Assembly: GCA_963821025.1 (NCBI GenBank)
Contig: CAWGCG010000003.1
Span: forward strand, 310,001 to 374,000
Reading direction: 5' to 3'
DNA: 64,000 nt
DNA from: WHSW01 sp963821025
GTDB lineage: Bacteria > Actinomycetota > Thermoleophilia > Solirubrobacterales > 70-9
Below the pieces are notes generated by a model that was not told the origin of the DNA, ran no database searches, and worked only from the letters and a program-made list of their open reading frames with translations. The translations under genes were made by a program, and so were the position numbers. The number at the start of each line of letters is the position of its first letter. The first letter of the stretch is position 1. Below are positions 43,844-53,067 of the stretch, one piece after another.

Positions 43844-45214
43844 GTGGCGAGTGATGTCGGCCACGATCGCATCGCGGCCGGCGACGATGGCAAGCCGGGC
43901 AAAGGCCGCCCATCCCGAGGCGGTCGTGCGGCGGGACCGCGAGTTGTGATCGTCGGGGGCGGGTTCGGAGGGCTCGCCGCCGCGAAGGAGCTGCGAGGGG
44001 CCGACGCCGAGGTGACGGTCGTGGATCGCATGAGCCACCACCTGTTCCAGCCGCTCCTCTACCAGGCTGCGGCCGGCGGCCTCTCCGAGGGGCAGATCGC
44101 ATCGCCGATCCGGGTGCTGCTGAACCGCCAGGGAAATGCGCGGGTGTTGATGGCTGAGGCCACGGACCTCGATGCCGGCGGTCACAAGCTCAGCCTCGAT
44201 ACGGGCGTAGAGCTCGAGTACGACAGCCTCATCCTCGCCTGTGGAGCCGAGACCTCGTATTTCGGTCACGACGAATGGAGGCGGGTGTCGTTCGGCTTGA
44301 AGACCCTGGCGGATGTCGTCCGGCTGCGAGGTCACATCTTCTCGGCGTTCGAGGAGGCTGAGCGGGCAACCGACCCAGCCATCCGCGAGGAGTGGCTGAC
44401 CTTTGTTGTCGTCGGCGGCGGCCCGACGGGCGTGGAGACGAGCGGTGTCCTGGCGATCCTCGCCCGGGCCCTGCGGCGCGACTTCTCGCGGGCCGACACG
44501 ACGAAGGCCCGTGTGATCCTCGTCGATGCCGGCGAGCGCGTCGTCCCAGCGTTCAGCGAGAAGCTGTCGGCCAAAGCGGTCGACGGACTCGCTTCGCTCG
44601 GGGTCACAGTGCGCGAAGGCCTCCTGGCGACGGCGATCGACGACAGGGGATTGACGGTGAAGGCAGGGGAGACTGAAGAGCGGATCGCCGCCCGAACCGT
44701 TATCTGGGCCGCCGGTGTTGGCGCCGCGCCGCTCACCGAGGTAGTGGCGCATGCGACGGGCGCCGGCACCGACCGGGGAGGCCGAATCGAGGTCAACCCG
44801 GACTGCACGATCTCAGGTCACCCCGAGATCTCCGCGATCGGGGACATGGTTAACCACCCCGACGCCGACGGCAATCCGTTGCCCGGTCTCGCGACGGTCG
44901 CGATCCAACAGGCACGTCACGTCGCGAAGGCGATCCGGGCCGGGCAGCCGGGCGCATCGACTCCGTTCCGCTACCTCGACAAGGGTGCTCTTGCGGTGGT
45001 CGGGCGCGGCAAGGCCGTCTGCCAGGTGCGGGGGCGCGAAGTGTCAGGCCGCCTCGCCTTCTGCATGTATCTCGGCGTTCATCTGTTCTATCTCGGTGGC
45101 GTGCTGGGCAACCGACTCGGCGTGATCAGGGCCTGGATCGGCGCGCGGTTCGGTGTGCTGGAGAATCGGGTGATCGAGGACCAGCTCCCCCCAATCGGCG
45201 ATCCCGTGAGATGA
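43844..45214 (+). CDS. ndh: Type II NADH dehydrogenase (NDH-2)
   Basis: 456 residues, GTG start. Two Rossmann motifs, VVIVGGGFGGLAAAKELRG (FAD) and FVVVGGGPTGVETSGVLAIL (NADH), and the conserved IWAAGVGAAPL and AIGDMVNHP. A hydrophobic C-terminal helix segment (LAFCMYLGVHLFYLGGVLGN) anchors it to the membrane. It passes electrons from NADH to quinone without pumping protons. It may act with the preceding MFS gene only by transcription. Confidence 0.9.
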   Translation: MASDVGHDRIAAGDDGKPGKGRPSRGGRAAGPRVVIVGGGFGGLAAAKELRGADAEVTVVDRMSHHLFQPLLYQAAAGGLSEGQIASPIRVLLNRQGNARVLMAEATDLDAGGHKLSLDTGVELEYDSLILACGAETSYFGHDEWRRVSFGLKTLADVVRLRGHIFSAFEEAERATDPAIREEWLTFVVVGGGPTGVETSGVLAILARALRRDFSRADTTKARVILVDAGERVVPAFSEKLSAKAVDGLASLGVTVREGLLATAIDDRGLTVKAGETEERIAARTVIWAAGVGAAPLTEVVAHATGAGTDRGGRIEVNPDCTISGHPEISAIGDMVNHPDADGNPLPGLATVAIQQARHVAKAIRAGQPGASTPFRYLDKGALAVVGRGKAVCQVRGREVSGRLAFCMYLGVHLFYLGGVLGNRLGVIRAWIGARFGVLENRVIEDQLPPIGDPVR

Positions 45215-45225
45215 CCGAAAGCGCC

Positions 45226-45650
45226 TCAGTCATCCAGAGCGCAGGAGACGCCGGCGTCCCATGCCGTCCCCTCGTCTGCCCAGCCCGAGCGAGAGTCGAG
45301 CTGGCGCGCGGCTCTGACCGCGGCGCGCCCCAGCGCGTTGGCGTAGGTGGGGAAAGAGAAGGGAACCAGAGCGAGCTGCTCGACTTTCATCCCGGACGCG
45401 ACCGCGAGCGCCGCCAGCTGCGCGAGTTCGACCGCCCGCTCGCCGACGATGTGACAGCCGAGGATCGTGTGGTTCTCGCGGTCGGCGACGAGCTTGCAGA
45501 ACCCCGTGGGGCGACCGTCGATGATCGGGCGCGGCATCGACTCGAAGGCCTCTATCCCCACGACGACGTCATGGGTCTCGCGAGCGATCGCCTCGCCGAG
45601 CCCGACAGAGGCGTATTCGGGATCGGTGAAGCTGCCCAGAGGGCTGACCT
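45226..45650 (-). pseudogene. C-terminal remnant of a pyridine nucleotide-disulfide oxidoreductase
   Basis: About 140 residues of the dimerisation domain of a flavoprotein reductase (mercuric-reductase or lipoamide-dehydrogenase type): GSFTDPEYASVGLGEAIARE, GRPTGFCKLVADRE, ILGCHIVGERAVELAQLAAL and PFSFPTYANALGRAA. The FAD and NAD domains and active-site Cys pair are missing. The coding simply stops at about 45650, where a plus-strand remnant begins. It is convergent with NDH-2. Confidence 0.85.
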
Positions 45651-45746
45651 CCGCGGGAAGGATTCGAAGCCGAGTACGCGGTTCTCGACGCGATGCTGGC
45701 CAGGATGGAGGCCCACGACCTCGAGACGGCGCCCGCGAACGCCTGA
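45648..45746 (+). pseudogene. C-terminal tail of an unknown gene
   Basis: An open stretch reading FEAEYAVLDAMLARMEAHDL and on to a TGA at 45744-45746, preceded by an in-frame stop (45645) and with no start or ribosome site. It looks like the last ~30 codons of a gene cut at the same point as the minus-strand reductase remnant. Confidence 0.4.
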
Positions 45747-45840
45747 GCGCGGCGAGCGGTCAGCGGCGAAGAGCCGCTGACCGCCGTCCGTGGCAGGCTT
45801 GGTCGCTCCTTTATTACCAGGCTTGCGAAAGGAGCCAATC

Positions 45841-46323
45841 GTGACCGCGCAGCACACGCCAGACATCGACTACGAAAACCTGCCCGCGCCGAGTGACGGC
45901 TTCATCGTCACGCTGTTCATCACCGTGCGAAATGTTGCTCGGTCTCGTGCCTTCTACTCCGAGGTGCTCGGCGGCCAGGTTGTGCTGGAGGAGAACCCGT
46001 GCATGGTCAAGCTCTCGAACTCGTGGGTGATCATGAATCCAGGCGGTGGCCCCACCCCCGATAAGCCGGACATCTCAATCGTCGACTATGAGTTCGACCA
46101 CACGCTCTCCATCTTCATGAACCTGCGCGTAGCCGACATTCAGGCCTGCTACGAGGAGTGGAGCTCAAAGGGGGCCGAGTTCGTGACGCCGCCGATCGAT
46201 CGCGGTGCCGAGATCCGCTGTTACATGCGAGACCCCGACGGCTACATGATCGAGGTCGGCCAGTCCACGGGCCTGCTCAAGGGGAACCTGGCCAAGAAGC
46301 GGCCCGAGGATCTGCCCGGCTAG
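45841..46323 (+). CDS. VOC family protein
   Basis: 160 residues from GTG 45841, with AAAGGAG upstream. VOC folds: FIVTLFITVRNVARSRAFYSEVL and the C-terminal DPDGYMIEVGQSTGLLKG with the metal-ligand Glu. Unlike bleomycin-resistance proteins it has no clear drug-binding signature. It may be a glyoxalase-like lyase or resistance protein. It stands alone. Confidence 0.82.
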   Translation: MTAQHTPDIDYENLPAPSDGFIVTLFITVRNVARSRAFYSEVLGGQVVLEENPCMVKLSNSWVIMNPGGGPTPDKPDISIVDYEFDHTLSIFMNLRVADIQACYEEWSSKGAEFVTPPIDRGAEIRCYMRDPDGYMIEVGQSTGLLKGNLAKKRPEDLPG

Positions 46324-46460
46324 TCGGGGTGCGGATCGAGCATCCGCGCCCCTCACCAGCCATTCGGCGGCCATAGCCTCTGCTCCTTATCACAACCTCC
46401 GATCGCACAAACGCGACCGAGGACCTTCCCCGCCGCGGCCTGCGCCACTCGGCCGCCAGC

Positions 46461-46750
46461 ATGCGGGGCAGCCGAGGTCACGGTAGCCGGGCGAGCCTGC
46501 TCGTCGCGTTCGGGCCAACCTGCGCCGCGGCCAAGCTCGCCGCGGGGCTGATCACCGGCTCTGCCGCGTTGTTGGCCGGCCGCTCACTCGCTCGCCGACT
46601 CGAACAACGAGGTGCTGCTCGCCATCTCCTTCTGGCGGGCGCGCCGGGCGGCGGACGCTGAGCATCCTTTTGGCTACGGAGGAGTTCGCTTCATCTGGGC
46701 GTTCCTGGACCACAATCGTCTCCTTTGTGATCGGCGCGTGTCGGTCGGGC
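46461..46750 (+). pseudogene. Broken cation diffusion facilitator (CDF) N-terminus
   Basis: The first frame (from 46461) encodes the first membrane helix of CDF transporters (LAAGLITGSAALLA). After about 46578 the CDF sequence continues in the next frame as AHSLADSNNEVLLAISFWRA and HPFGYGGVRFIWAFL. A one-base deletion in the AEAAHS codons would explain it. The rest of the gene is missing. It is not functional. Confidence 0.75.
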
Positions 46751-46843
46751 TGGCAATCAACGACCTCCGTGACGCTCAGGGCCGGATTGGTGCCGCGTTT
46801 CGCGTGACTGAGATACCGCGTCCTACGAACACGGCAGGCGGTT

Positions 46844-46867
46844 GGGGGTTCGAGTCCCCTCGCTCAC
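46844..46867 (+). repeat. Possible tRNA 3' fragment
   Basis: GGGGG-TTCGAGT-CCCCT (46844-46860) followed by CGCTCAC resembles a T arm and 3' acceptor strand. No matching 5' half is near. It could be an att scar of another element. It does not match the tRNA-Gly. Confidence 0.4.
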
Positions 46868-46921
46868 CCCTCATATAAGTCCCGCTAAGCGACTATTGCT
46901 GGTTGCTCCGGGACGACTCGG

Positions 46922-48124
46922 TCAACGCAGTGACCTGAACGTCGCCCGAATCTCTTCCGAGAAAGCCTGCGGCTGCTCCCAGGCGGCGAAGTGACCGCCT
47001 TCGTCGAACTCGTTGTTGAAGTGGATGAGCTTTGGATACGCGCTCCCCGCCCAACTTCGGGGGGCCGGATACAGCTCGTCCGGGAAGACGCTCACGCCGA
47101 CCGGGAGCTCCACGCCCTTCACGTCGAAGAACGCCAGCTTGCTCTCCCAGTAGAGCCGCGCCGAGGAGATCCCCGAGTTCGTCAACCAGTAGTGGGTGAC
47201 GTTGTCCAGGACATCGTCGCGCGAGAGGCCGCCGGGCTGCCCGGCGAAAGCGCGCGCGATGAGCTCGTAGCTCGCCTCGTCGTGATCGATCATCCAGGCC
47301 GCCAGGCCGACGGGCGAGTCCGAGATGCCGTAGAGCGTCTGAGGTCGATTGCCCATCTCCTGCGAGTAGCCGACCCCCGTCGCAAAGAAGTGCTCCAGCA
47401 CGTCGTATGCCTTCCGCTCCTCAGCGGAAAGGCCCGATGGCGCCGGGCCGCCGGAACCAAGCGCCTTCGAGACGTCGCGCGGGACGGTCGCCGGCATGTT
47501 CGTGTGAATACCCAGCAGCCCTTCGGGCTTCAGCAGGGCCATCTGCTCAGTGACCGCATTGCCCCAGTCGCCCCCCTGCGCGACGTAGCCCGCGTACCCG
47601 AGGCGGCCCATCAGCTCAACCCACGCGCGGCCGATGCGAATGGGGTCCCACCCGGTGGCGGTCGGCTTTCCCGAGAACCCGTGACCCGGCAACGACGGGA
47701 TCACCAAATGGAAAGCGTCCGATGCGCTCGCGCCGTGTGCCTGTGGATCCGTGAGGGGATCGATGATCTTCAGCTGCTCGACAGTCGAGCCCGGCCACCC
47801 GTGCGTGACGATGAGCGGCAGCGCGTCCTCATGCTGCGAGCGAACGTGGATGAAGTGGATGTCGACCTCGTCGATCTCGGTGACGAAGTGCGGGAGCGCC
47901 GCAAAGCGCTCCTCGAACAGGCGCCAGTCGTAATCCGTCCCCCAGTAGTCGGCGAGTGCCTGGATCGTCTCGAGCTGCACGCCCTGGGAGGGATCCACCT
48001 CCCGGTCGGGCCACCTCGTCGCGTTGATGCGGCTGCGCAAGTCGGCGAGCTGCTCCTCGGGGACGTCGATCGTGAATTCGCGAATGTCTGCGGTGGTCGG
48101 TGTGCTCGACGCGGTGGCTTCCAT
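46922..48124 (-). CDS. Epoxide hydrolase family protein
   Basis: 400 residues from ATG 48124, with an AGGAGG ribosome site; the longer frame upstream is rejected. An N-terminal epoxide-hydrolase lid domain (about 10-105, FTIDVPEEQLADLRSRINAT and RWPDREV) is followed by the alpha/beta core: VTHGWPGSTVEQLK oxyanion, nucleophile Asp in AQGGDWGNAVTEQMA, and a C-terminal His in NEFDEGGHFAAWEQPQ. It opens epoxides to diols. It is on the minus strand, 111 bases after the RTX-like gene. Confidence 0.92.
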   Translation of the reverse strand: MEATASSTPTTADIREFTIDVPEEQLADLRSRINATRWPDREVDPSQGVQLETIQALADYWGTDYDWRLFEERFAALPHFVTEIDEVDIHFIHVRSQHEDALPLIVTHGWPGSTVEQLKIIDPLTDPQAHGASASDAFHLVIPSLPGHGFSGKPTATGWDPIRIGRAWVELMGRLGYAGYVAQGGDWGNAVTEQMALLKPEGLLGIHTNMPATVPRDVSKALGSGGPAPSGLSAEERKAYDVLEHFFATGVGYSQEMGNRPQTLYGISDSPVGLAAWMIDHDEASYELIARAFAGQPGGLSRDDVLDNVTHYWLTNSGISSARLYWESKLAFFDVKGVELPVGVSVFPDELYPAPRSWAGSAYPKLIHFNNEFDEGGHFAAWEQPQAFSEEIRATFRSLR

Positions 48125-48235
48125 CTGTCCTCCTAACGGTCGAGGGTTTGGTTGCAGCGTCGCGGGACGAGGGCTCGATCGCACCGGTGACCCACCCTGG
48201 TCAAGTCCCCGTCGTGTGGGGGTCATGCGGACGGC

Positions 48236-49075
48236 TCAATCCGTGATGTCGATCGAGATCGCGTCGAGGGTCGGCACGGGCATGCCGTCTTCGTCCTGCC
48301 CCCACATTTCGGGTCGGAGGAGCCGAGCGCTGATGACCACCGAGTCGACGTTGGCGAGAGCGGTTGTAGCAGCGTCACCGTCCAGCGGCGCGCCGTTTTG
48401 CGACACGCTCGTGTTGGGGCCTATGATCGCTATCGCGTCGCCGCCGGCGAGCTGCACGGCCTCGCCCTTCAGGGCCTGCGGAACGTCGCATACCTCCTCG
48501 ATCGAGATCGGGAGCTGGCCGTTCTCGGTGCCGCTTGCCGAGGCGTTGAGCGTGATCGTGGTCGCGTAGAAGGCGTCGCTAAAGCTCGGCGGCGGAGGGT
48601 CCCCGCGACGGCCGGGCACCGCGTTGGGACTACGAGGGTCGATTACCGCAGTCGGCCTCGGCTCCGGGGGGGCAGCCACGCAGGCCCCGCCGCCGCCACC
48701 GGGTTTCACCTTTACGATCTCGCAGCTCCTCACCCGGGGACGATCAGCGGCGTCGATCGTGCAGGTGTCCAGTCCTGGCCCGCCTCGGACCAAGCGGTCC
48801 CTCCGGCGGTCCACGGCCTTGATGCGGTCGCCACCCCTGCCGCCCGAGAGCCGATCACGACCCTGGCGGCCGTTAATCCGATCGTTGCCGTCGCGACCCT
48901 GAATGCGATCGGGTTTCGCGCTGCCGACGAGCCGGTCGGCGCCCTTGGTGCCCACCAGCCTCTTGGCGTGAGCGGCCTCGCTCGGGAGGGCGACCATTGC
49001 GGCGGCGCCGGCCATCAGGAGCGCCGACAGCCACAAGGGGAGCCTCGTGTCCGCGTCAGTTCGTGAACAGACCAC
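48236..49075 (-). CDS. Secreted RTX-like calcium-binding repeat protein
   Basis: 279 residues. A signal peptide (about 10-35, LWLSALLMAGAAAMVALPSEA) leads to short, degenerate RTX-like nonapeptide repeats (ADRLVGSAKPDRIQGRDGND, then RINGRQGRDRLSGGRGGDRI) that may bind Ca2+. A Pro-rich linker and a C-terminal beta-rich domain follow. No adhesin or enzyme domain is recognised. The start overlaps the end of the three-repeat gene by about 20 bases, so they are in one operon. Confidence 0.8.
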   Translation of the reverse strand: MVCSRTDADTRLPLWLSALLMAGAAAMVALPSEAAHAKRLVGTKGADRLVGSAKPDRIQGRDGNDRINGRQGRDRLSGGRGGDRIKAVDRRRDRLVRGGPGLDTCTIDAADRPRVRSCEIVKVKPGGGGGACVAAPPEPRPTAVIDPRSPNAVPGRRGDPPPPSFSDAFYATTITLNASASGTENGQLPISIEEVCDVPQALKGEAVQLAGGDAIAIIGPNTSVSQNGAPLDGDAATTALANVDSVVISARLLRPEMWGQDEDGMPVPTLDAISIDITD

Positions 49076-50252
49076 CGGCGTCCTCGTTGCACTCGATGCT
49101 GGGCGGCTCCTCGCCGGGGAAGGCGAGCAGCTCGTACTCCGGCTCCTTTGACCCGCGCATGTCCATGGCGAACGCCGGCCTCAGCCGCCCGGCCCTGCCG
49201 TATGCGTACCCGAACTGGCCCGAGCGGCTCCCGTGTTCAGCGACGCCGATCAGGTGCATGCATTGATCGAAGGTGTCGAACTCCTCCACCGGCTCGCCAA
49301 GATCCGTGACGTCCTCGAGGAAGGAGTCCACGTCCTGGTTGAGGTCCTCGAGCGCGTCGCTCGCCGGCGTATCGCGCTCGAGGCCGTCGGCCGGACCCGA
49401 TGCAGCGCGCCGATCGACCGCCTCGCCAGGCTCCTCCTCGCAGTCCCGCAACGCGGTCCCTGGCGTCGCCGGCGCCGGTGAATCGGTCTCGGTCTCATCG
49501 CCTCCCCGATAGCGAAGGTGCACTCGCGAGAGCTCACCGCCCAAGAACATGTAGTCGGGGTCGTCCCACTCGCTGCGGTCGATCGCGAGGGCGGGCCGGT
49601 AGCCGCGCTCGCTCCCCTCGCGCTGATAGAGGTAACCGAAGCGTCGCTCCGGGTCGCCGTACTCGGTCACCGGGATCCAGGACAGGCACGACTCCCACTC
49701 GTCGAACTGCTCGGACATCCGCTCTAGGCGCGCCTCCCTCTCCTCGAGCGCCTCCAACCGCTTCTCGAGCGCTCCCAGACTCGTGCTGCGGGCAGTCGGA
49801 TGCGGTCGCGGCAGCTTCGCGGGGTCGGCGGTACCCGGTGCGCCCGGGGTACCCGGCTGGGTCGGTTCGGTTCCGAGCGAACGGCAGCCCCGGCTCCGAG
49901 AGAACTCGAACAGGACCATGTTGGGGCGGCGGCCGGCCTTGCTGTCGATCGCGAGCGCTGGCCTGAGGTCCAATCCGGTTCCATCGCGCTCGTCGTAGTG
50001 GAACCCGAAGCGGTGATCGGGATCTCCGTACTCGCTCACCGGCAGCTCCGAGATGCACTGCGTCCAGCGGTCCCAGCGCCTGGCTGTGCGCTCCATGCGC
50101 TTGATCATCCGTTCGATTCGGTCCAGGTTCCGCTCCAGAGATCCGTGCGTCGGCTGCGCCCGGTAACCGGATGGCTCGATCGCGGCGGCGGAACCCGCCC
50201 AGGCAACCGCCAGCGCGACGAGCAGCAGAAGCCCAAGGCGGTGACCGATCAT
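49056..50252 (-). CDS. Secreted three-repeat protein of unknown function
   Basis: 398 residues. A signal peptide (about 6-24, LGLLLLVALAVAWAGSAAA) is followed by three copies of a ~50-residue module at about residues 67-117, 190-242 and 333-380. Each starts with a Cys (QCISELPV, SCLSWIPV, QCMHLIGV), has Glu-(Tyr/His)-Gly, then FG(Y/F)xY and a shared (Y/L)RPA(L/F)A(I/M)D. Coiled-coil or low-complexity linkers separate them. I know no family with this layout. Its start overlaps the beta-helix gene as ATGA. Confidence 0.82.
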   Translation of the reverse strand: MIGHRLGLLLLVALAVAWAGSAAAIEPSGYRAQPTHGSLERNLDRIERMIKRMERTARRWDRWTQCISELPVSEYGDPDHRFGFHYDERDGTGLDLRPALAIDSKAGRRPNMVLFEFSRSRGCRSLGTEPTQPGTPGAPGTADPAKLPRPHPTARSTSLGALEKRLEALEEREARLERMSEQFDEWESCLSWIPVTEYGDPERRFGYLYQREGSERGYRPALAIDRSEWDDPDYMFLGGELSRVHLRYRGGDETETDSPAPATPGTALRDCEEEPGEAVDRRAASGPADGLERDTPASDALEDLNQDVDSFLEDVTDLGEPVEEFDTFDQCMHLIGVAEHGSRSGQFGYAYGRAGRLRPAFAMDMRGSKEPEYELLAFPGEEPPSIECNEDAGGLFTN

Positions 50253-51763
50253 GGCGTCGCCAACTCCACCGCACCGACATCACAGCCGCCGCCCTGCGGC
50301 CGGGCGACCCCGCGCTGGTCGGCCGTGATCGGCGCCAGCGGATCGATTCCGAACTGGTCGAGGTGCTGCTCGCCCTCAAGCGAGTAGCCGAAGGGGACGA
50401 AACCGCACGCGCCCACGGGGATCCAGTCCAAGACGGGACTGCCCGGCTGTGGCATCCGCGTCTCGCCGATGCCGCCGTTGTCGGCCAGTTTTGGGGCGAG
50501 CATCGGATTCGCACCGACCACGTCGCTCGGGCCGTTGAGGCCGCAGGAGGAGTCGCTGACAAAGTTGTAGCCGAACGACTCCGGGCGCGAGACTCGGCAG
50601 CTGGGCCCGATCGGCTGTATCTGGCCGCCGACGGGTTCCGGATCAGGTGGGCCGATGACCGAGCCAAAGGCCTGGAGACGCGATCCTGCACCCACGTCTG
50701 CGCCGACCGGGGCGACGTTATCGGCCACGGTCGAGTTGACCAGGCCGACGACGCCGGCGGCCAGCGCCCCGCCGCCTTGGCCCTCGGCGTAGTTGTGGCT
50801 GATCGTCGAGTTGGTGACGAACAGATCGCTGCGGGCCCAGATTCCCCCGCCTACGTGCGCGAATGCGGCGTTGCGGGCGATCGTCGAGTTGATCACCGTG
50901 ACATCGGCCTCGCCCGAGATCGCCCCTCCCCGATCGTCGGCGCGGTTGCCGTTCACGGTCGAGTTGACGACGGTGACGTCGCCCTCGAGGGTGAAGATCG
51001 CCCCGCCGGGGCCGTCGGCGGTGTTGCCGTCGACGGTCGAGTCGATCACCGTGACGTCACCGTCCTCGTCGGTGTAGATGGCGCCGCCGTCGCCGTCGGT
51101 CGTGTTGCCGTCGACGTGGGAGCGGACGACCAGGATGTCGCCGGTGGAGCCGAGCGCGCCGCCGGAACCGTCGACGAGGTTGTTGCTGATGATCGAGTCG
51201 TAGACCTCGATCCCGCCCCGCCGAGCGTAGACGCCGCCGCCGTCGTCGTTGGCCAGGTTGCCGGTGATCACCGAGCGGATGATCGTCGCCCGGCGCTGGG
51301 AGAAGATCGCCCCGCCCGGTTCCTCGGCGAGGTTCTCGGTCACCTCGGAGTCCTTGATCACGATCTCTCCCCGGGTCGTGACGGCAGCGCCAGGACCGTC
51401 ATTTCCGCCTCGTGTGAGGGTCACGTTCTTGATCACCAGGAAGCCGGTGCCGTCCTGGCGCAGCAGGCGCTTTTCGAAGCAGGTCTGGCGGATCGTGTGC
51501 CCATGGCCGTTCAGCCGCAACGGACGCGAGGACTCCCGAATCGGAGACCCGCGCCGACAGGCACGTAAGTAGATGTCGCGCTCGAGCCTGATCGCTCGGG
51601 TTCGCGGGTTCTCCCAGGCCCGCTTGAGCTCGGTCTCGGTCCCGACCTTGACCGGCGAGCCGAAGGCCGCCGATGCCGATCCTGAAGCGACGATCAGGGA
51701 GATCAGCGCCGCGATCACGAAGCCGTCGGTGAGGCGATGGATGTGGTGGTGACGAGGGCCCAT
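50249..51763 (-). CDS. Secreted right-handed beta-helix protein
   Basis: 504 residues from ATG 51763. A signal peptide (about 15-33) leads to many parallel beta-helix coils of about 25-30 residues, with repeating SxVxGNxAxxGGAI patterns such as STVDGNTADGPGGAIFTLEG. The C-terminal ~110 residues resemble the end of polymorphic-membrane-protein-like or choice-of-anchor extracellular proteins (GVARPQGGGCDVGAVEL). It could bind or cut polysaccharide, but no catalytic motif is seen. It is the first gene of the minus-strand secreted operon. Confidence 0.82.
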   Translation of the reverse strand: MGPRHHHIHRLTDGFVIAALISLIVASGSASAAFGSPVKVGTETELKRAWENPRTRAIRLERDIYLRACRRGSPIRESSRPLRLNGHGHTIRQTCFEKRLLRQDGTGFLVIKNVTLTRGGNDGPGAAVTTRGEIVIKDSEVTENLAEEPGGAIFSQRRATIIRSVITGNLANDDGGGVYARRGGIEVYDSIISNNLVDGSGGALGSTGDILVVRSHVDGNTTDGDGGAIYTDEDGDVTVIDSTVDGNTADGPGGAIFTLEGDVTVVNSTVNGNRADDRGGAISGEADVTVINSTIARNAAFAHVGGGIWARSDLFVTNSTISHNYAEGQGGGALAAGVVGLVNSTVADNVAPVGADVGAGSRLQAFGSVIGPPDPEPVGGQIQPIGPSCRVSRPESFGYNFVSDSSCGLNGPSDVVGANPMLAPKLADNGGIGETRMPQPGSPVLDWIPVGACGFVPFGYSLEGEQHLDQFGIDPLAPITADQRGVARPQGGGCDVGAVELATP

Positions 51764-52026
51764 CGACGATTCAACCCGCACGCAAGTCGCGCGTCTCGAA
51801 CGGCACGGGGAGTTTTTCAGTCGTGACGGCAATGGGTTCTCGGGCATGAAGCCTGGTCGTCTCGCCTGCCAGTCGCGCCCGTGGAATCCCTGGTTTGGTC
51901 CCTAGTCTTCCGAGCCCGCGGCTGGGGACCCAGGCATGGGCGTCGCGCCGGGCCGGTCTAGCATGCGCCCAGCCCATGAAGGGATCGGCTTTCGCGGACC
52001 GGGGCGGCGCACGACGCTCACCCGTC

Positions 52027-53067
52027 TTATCTCGACCTTGGAGGGCCGTCCGCCCGAGCTACCGCTGCGCGCCACGCACGCTGGCTTTCCGCGATGCGCG
52101 CTGTCCGCGCCCGGGCCGCCGATCCGGTGAGCCGGACTGCCGGGTCGAGCAGCGAACACCGGAGCCAGAATTGCGACGTCTCCGCGCGGGTGAGCACTGG
52201 CACCGGTCGGGATGCGGTTCCCTTGGGAACGGAGTTGAGATTGCACACCTTTCGCTCCCTGCAGCGGTTGACGACGCTCACGGTCGGCGGCTCCTGGTGG
52301 CCGTTCGGCCAGGCGATCTCGATCAGGGCCGACGCGACGTCGTTGGTGAGGTCGCGCTCACGTATCCGCCGACGTGCGTTCACGCGGTGGACCAGCGAGT
52401 AGCGACCGGCGGGCACGCCGGTGATGTCGATGTACTGACCCTCGAGCTGGGGTCTGTAATCGTCGAGGTAGCCGGGGGTCAGACCCTCGATCACGCGCAG
52501 TGCTTGGGGCTTGCCCCGCTGGCACTCGCCCGTCAGCGGCCCATAGTACGGAGGCAGGTGGTTGCGAGGCCGGTTGACCTCCTCGCGGTCACCGAGGCAG
52601 AAGCCGCTCTTGTTGTCGGGACGCACCGGCGCACCGGTTGACGCGCGACGGAGCGAGTAGCGGTCGAAGCGCAGGACGTGAAAATGATTGTGGGTCTCCG
52701 AGTGCGCGTATCGCATCGGGAACACGTTCCCGTACCTTCGCGTCCCACCGTCGGCGAGCTCGACGATCTGGCTGGCCTTCATCGACGCGCCCGTATTCGG
52801 TCGCGAGCCGCGGATGATCAGCGGGCCTTCGCCGATGTTTGCCACCGCCGAGCGGAAGCCGAGCCGGAACTCGATTCCGTTCGGGCCCGGGCTCTGCTGG
52901 ACTGATATCTGGGCCGGCGGGCGCTGCGCGAGGTCTGGCAGCAGCTGCTTCGACGGCGTCGGGCTCGACGCTTGCGCCTCGCCGGGTATCACTAGGCAGG
53001 CTGCGGCCGCGGACGCCACCAGGCAACGAGCCGCCTGCAGCATCAATTGCCAGACCGTAGATCCCAC
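52027..53067 (-). CDS. Lysyl oxidase family protein (secreted)
   Basis: 346 residues, GTG start. A signal peptide (about 11-32, AARCLVASAAAACLVIPGEA) is followed by a lysyl-oxidase domain. The copper-type His motif HSETHNHFHVLRFDRYSL (about 122) and the later GLTPGYLDDYRPQLEGQYID segment and ITGVPAGRY match the bacterial relatives. In animals the enzyme oxidises lysines to crosslink proteins; bacterial substrates are unknown. It lies 264 bases upstream of the beta-helix gene on the same strand, so a crosslinked surface layer is a possible theme. Confidence 0.85.
   Translation of the reverse strand: MGSTVWQLMLQAARCLVASAAAACLVIPGEAQASSPTPSKQLLPDLAQRPPAQISVQQSPGPNGIEFRLGFRSAVANIGEGPLIIRGSRPNTGASMKASQIVELADGGTRRYGNVFPMRYAHSETHNHFHVLRFDRYSLRRASTGAPVRPDNKSGFCLGDREEVNRPRNHLPPYYGPLTGECQRGKPQALRVIEGLTPGYLDDYRPQLEGQYIDITGVPAGRYSLVHRVNARRRIRERDLTNDVASALIEIAWPNGHQEPPTVSVVNRCRERKVCNLNSVPKGTASRPVPVLTRAETSQFWLRCSLLDPAVRLTGSAARARTARIAESQRAWRAAVARADGPPRSR

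Noticed and set aside
48236..49075. RTX toxin
   Set aside because: The repeats are few and degenerate, and there is no pore-forming domain, acylation site or type I secretion gene nearby.
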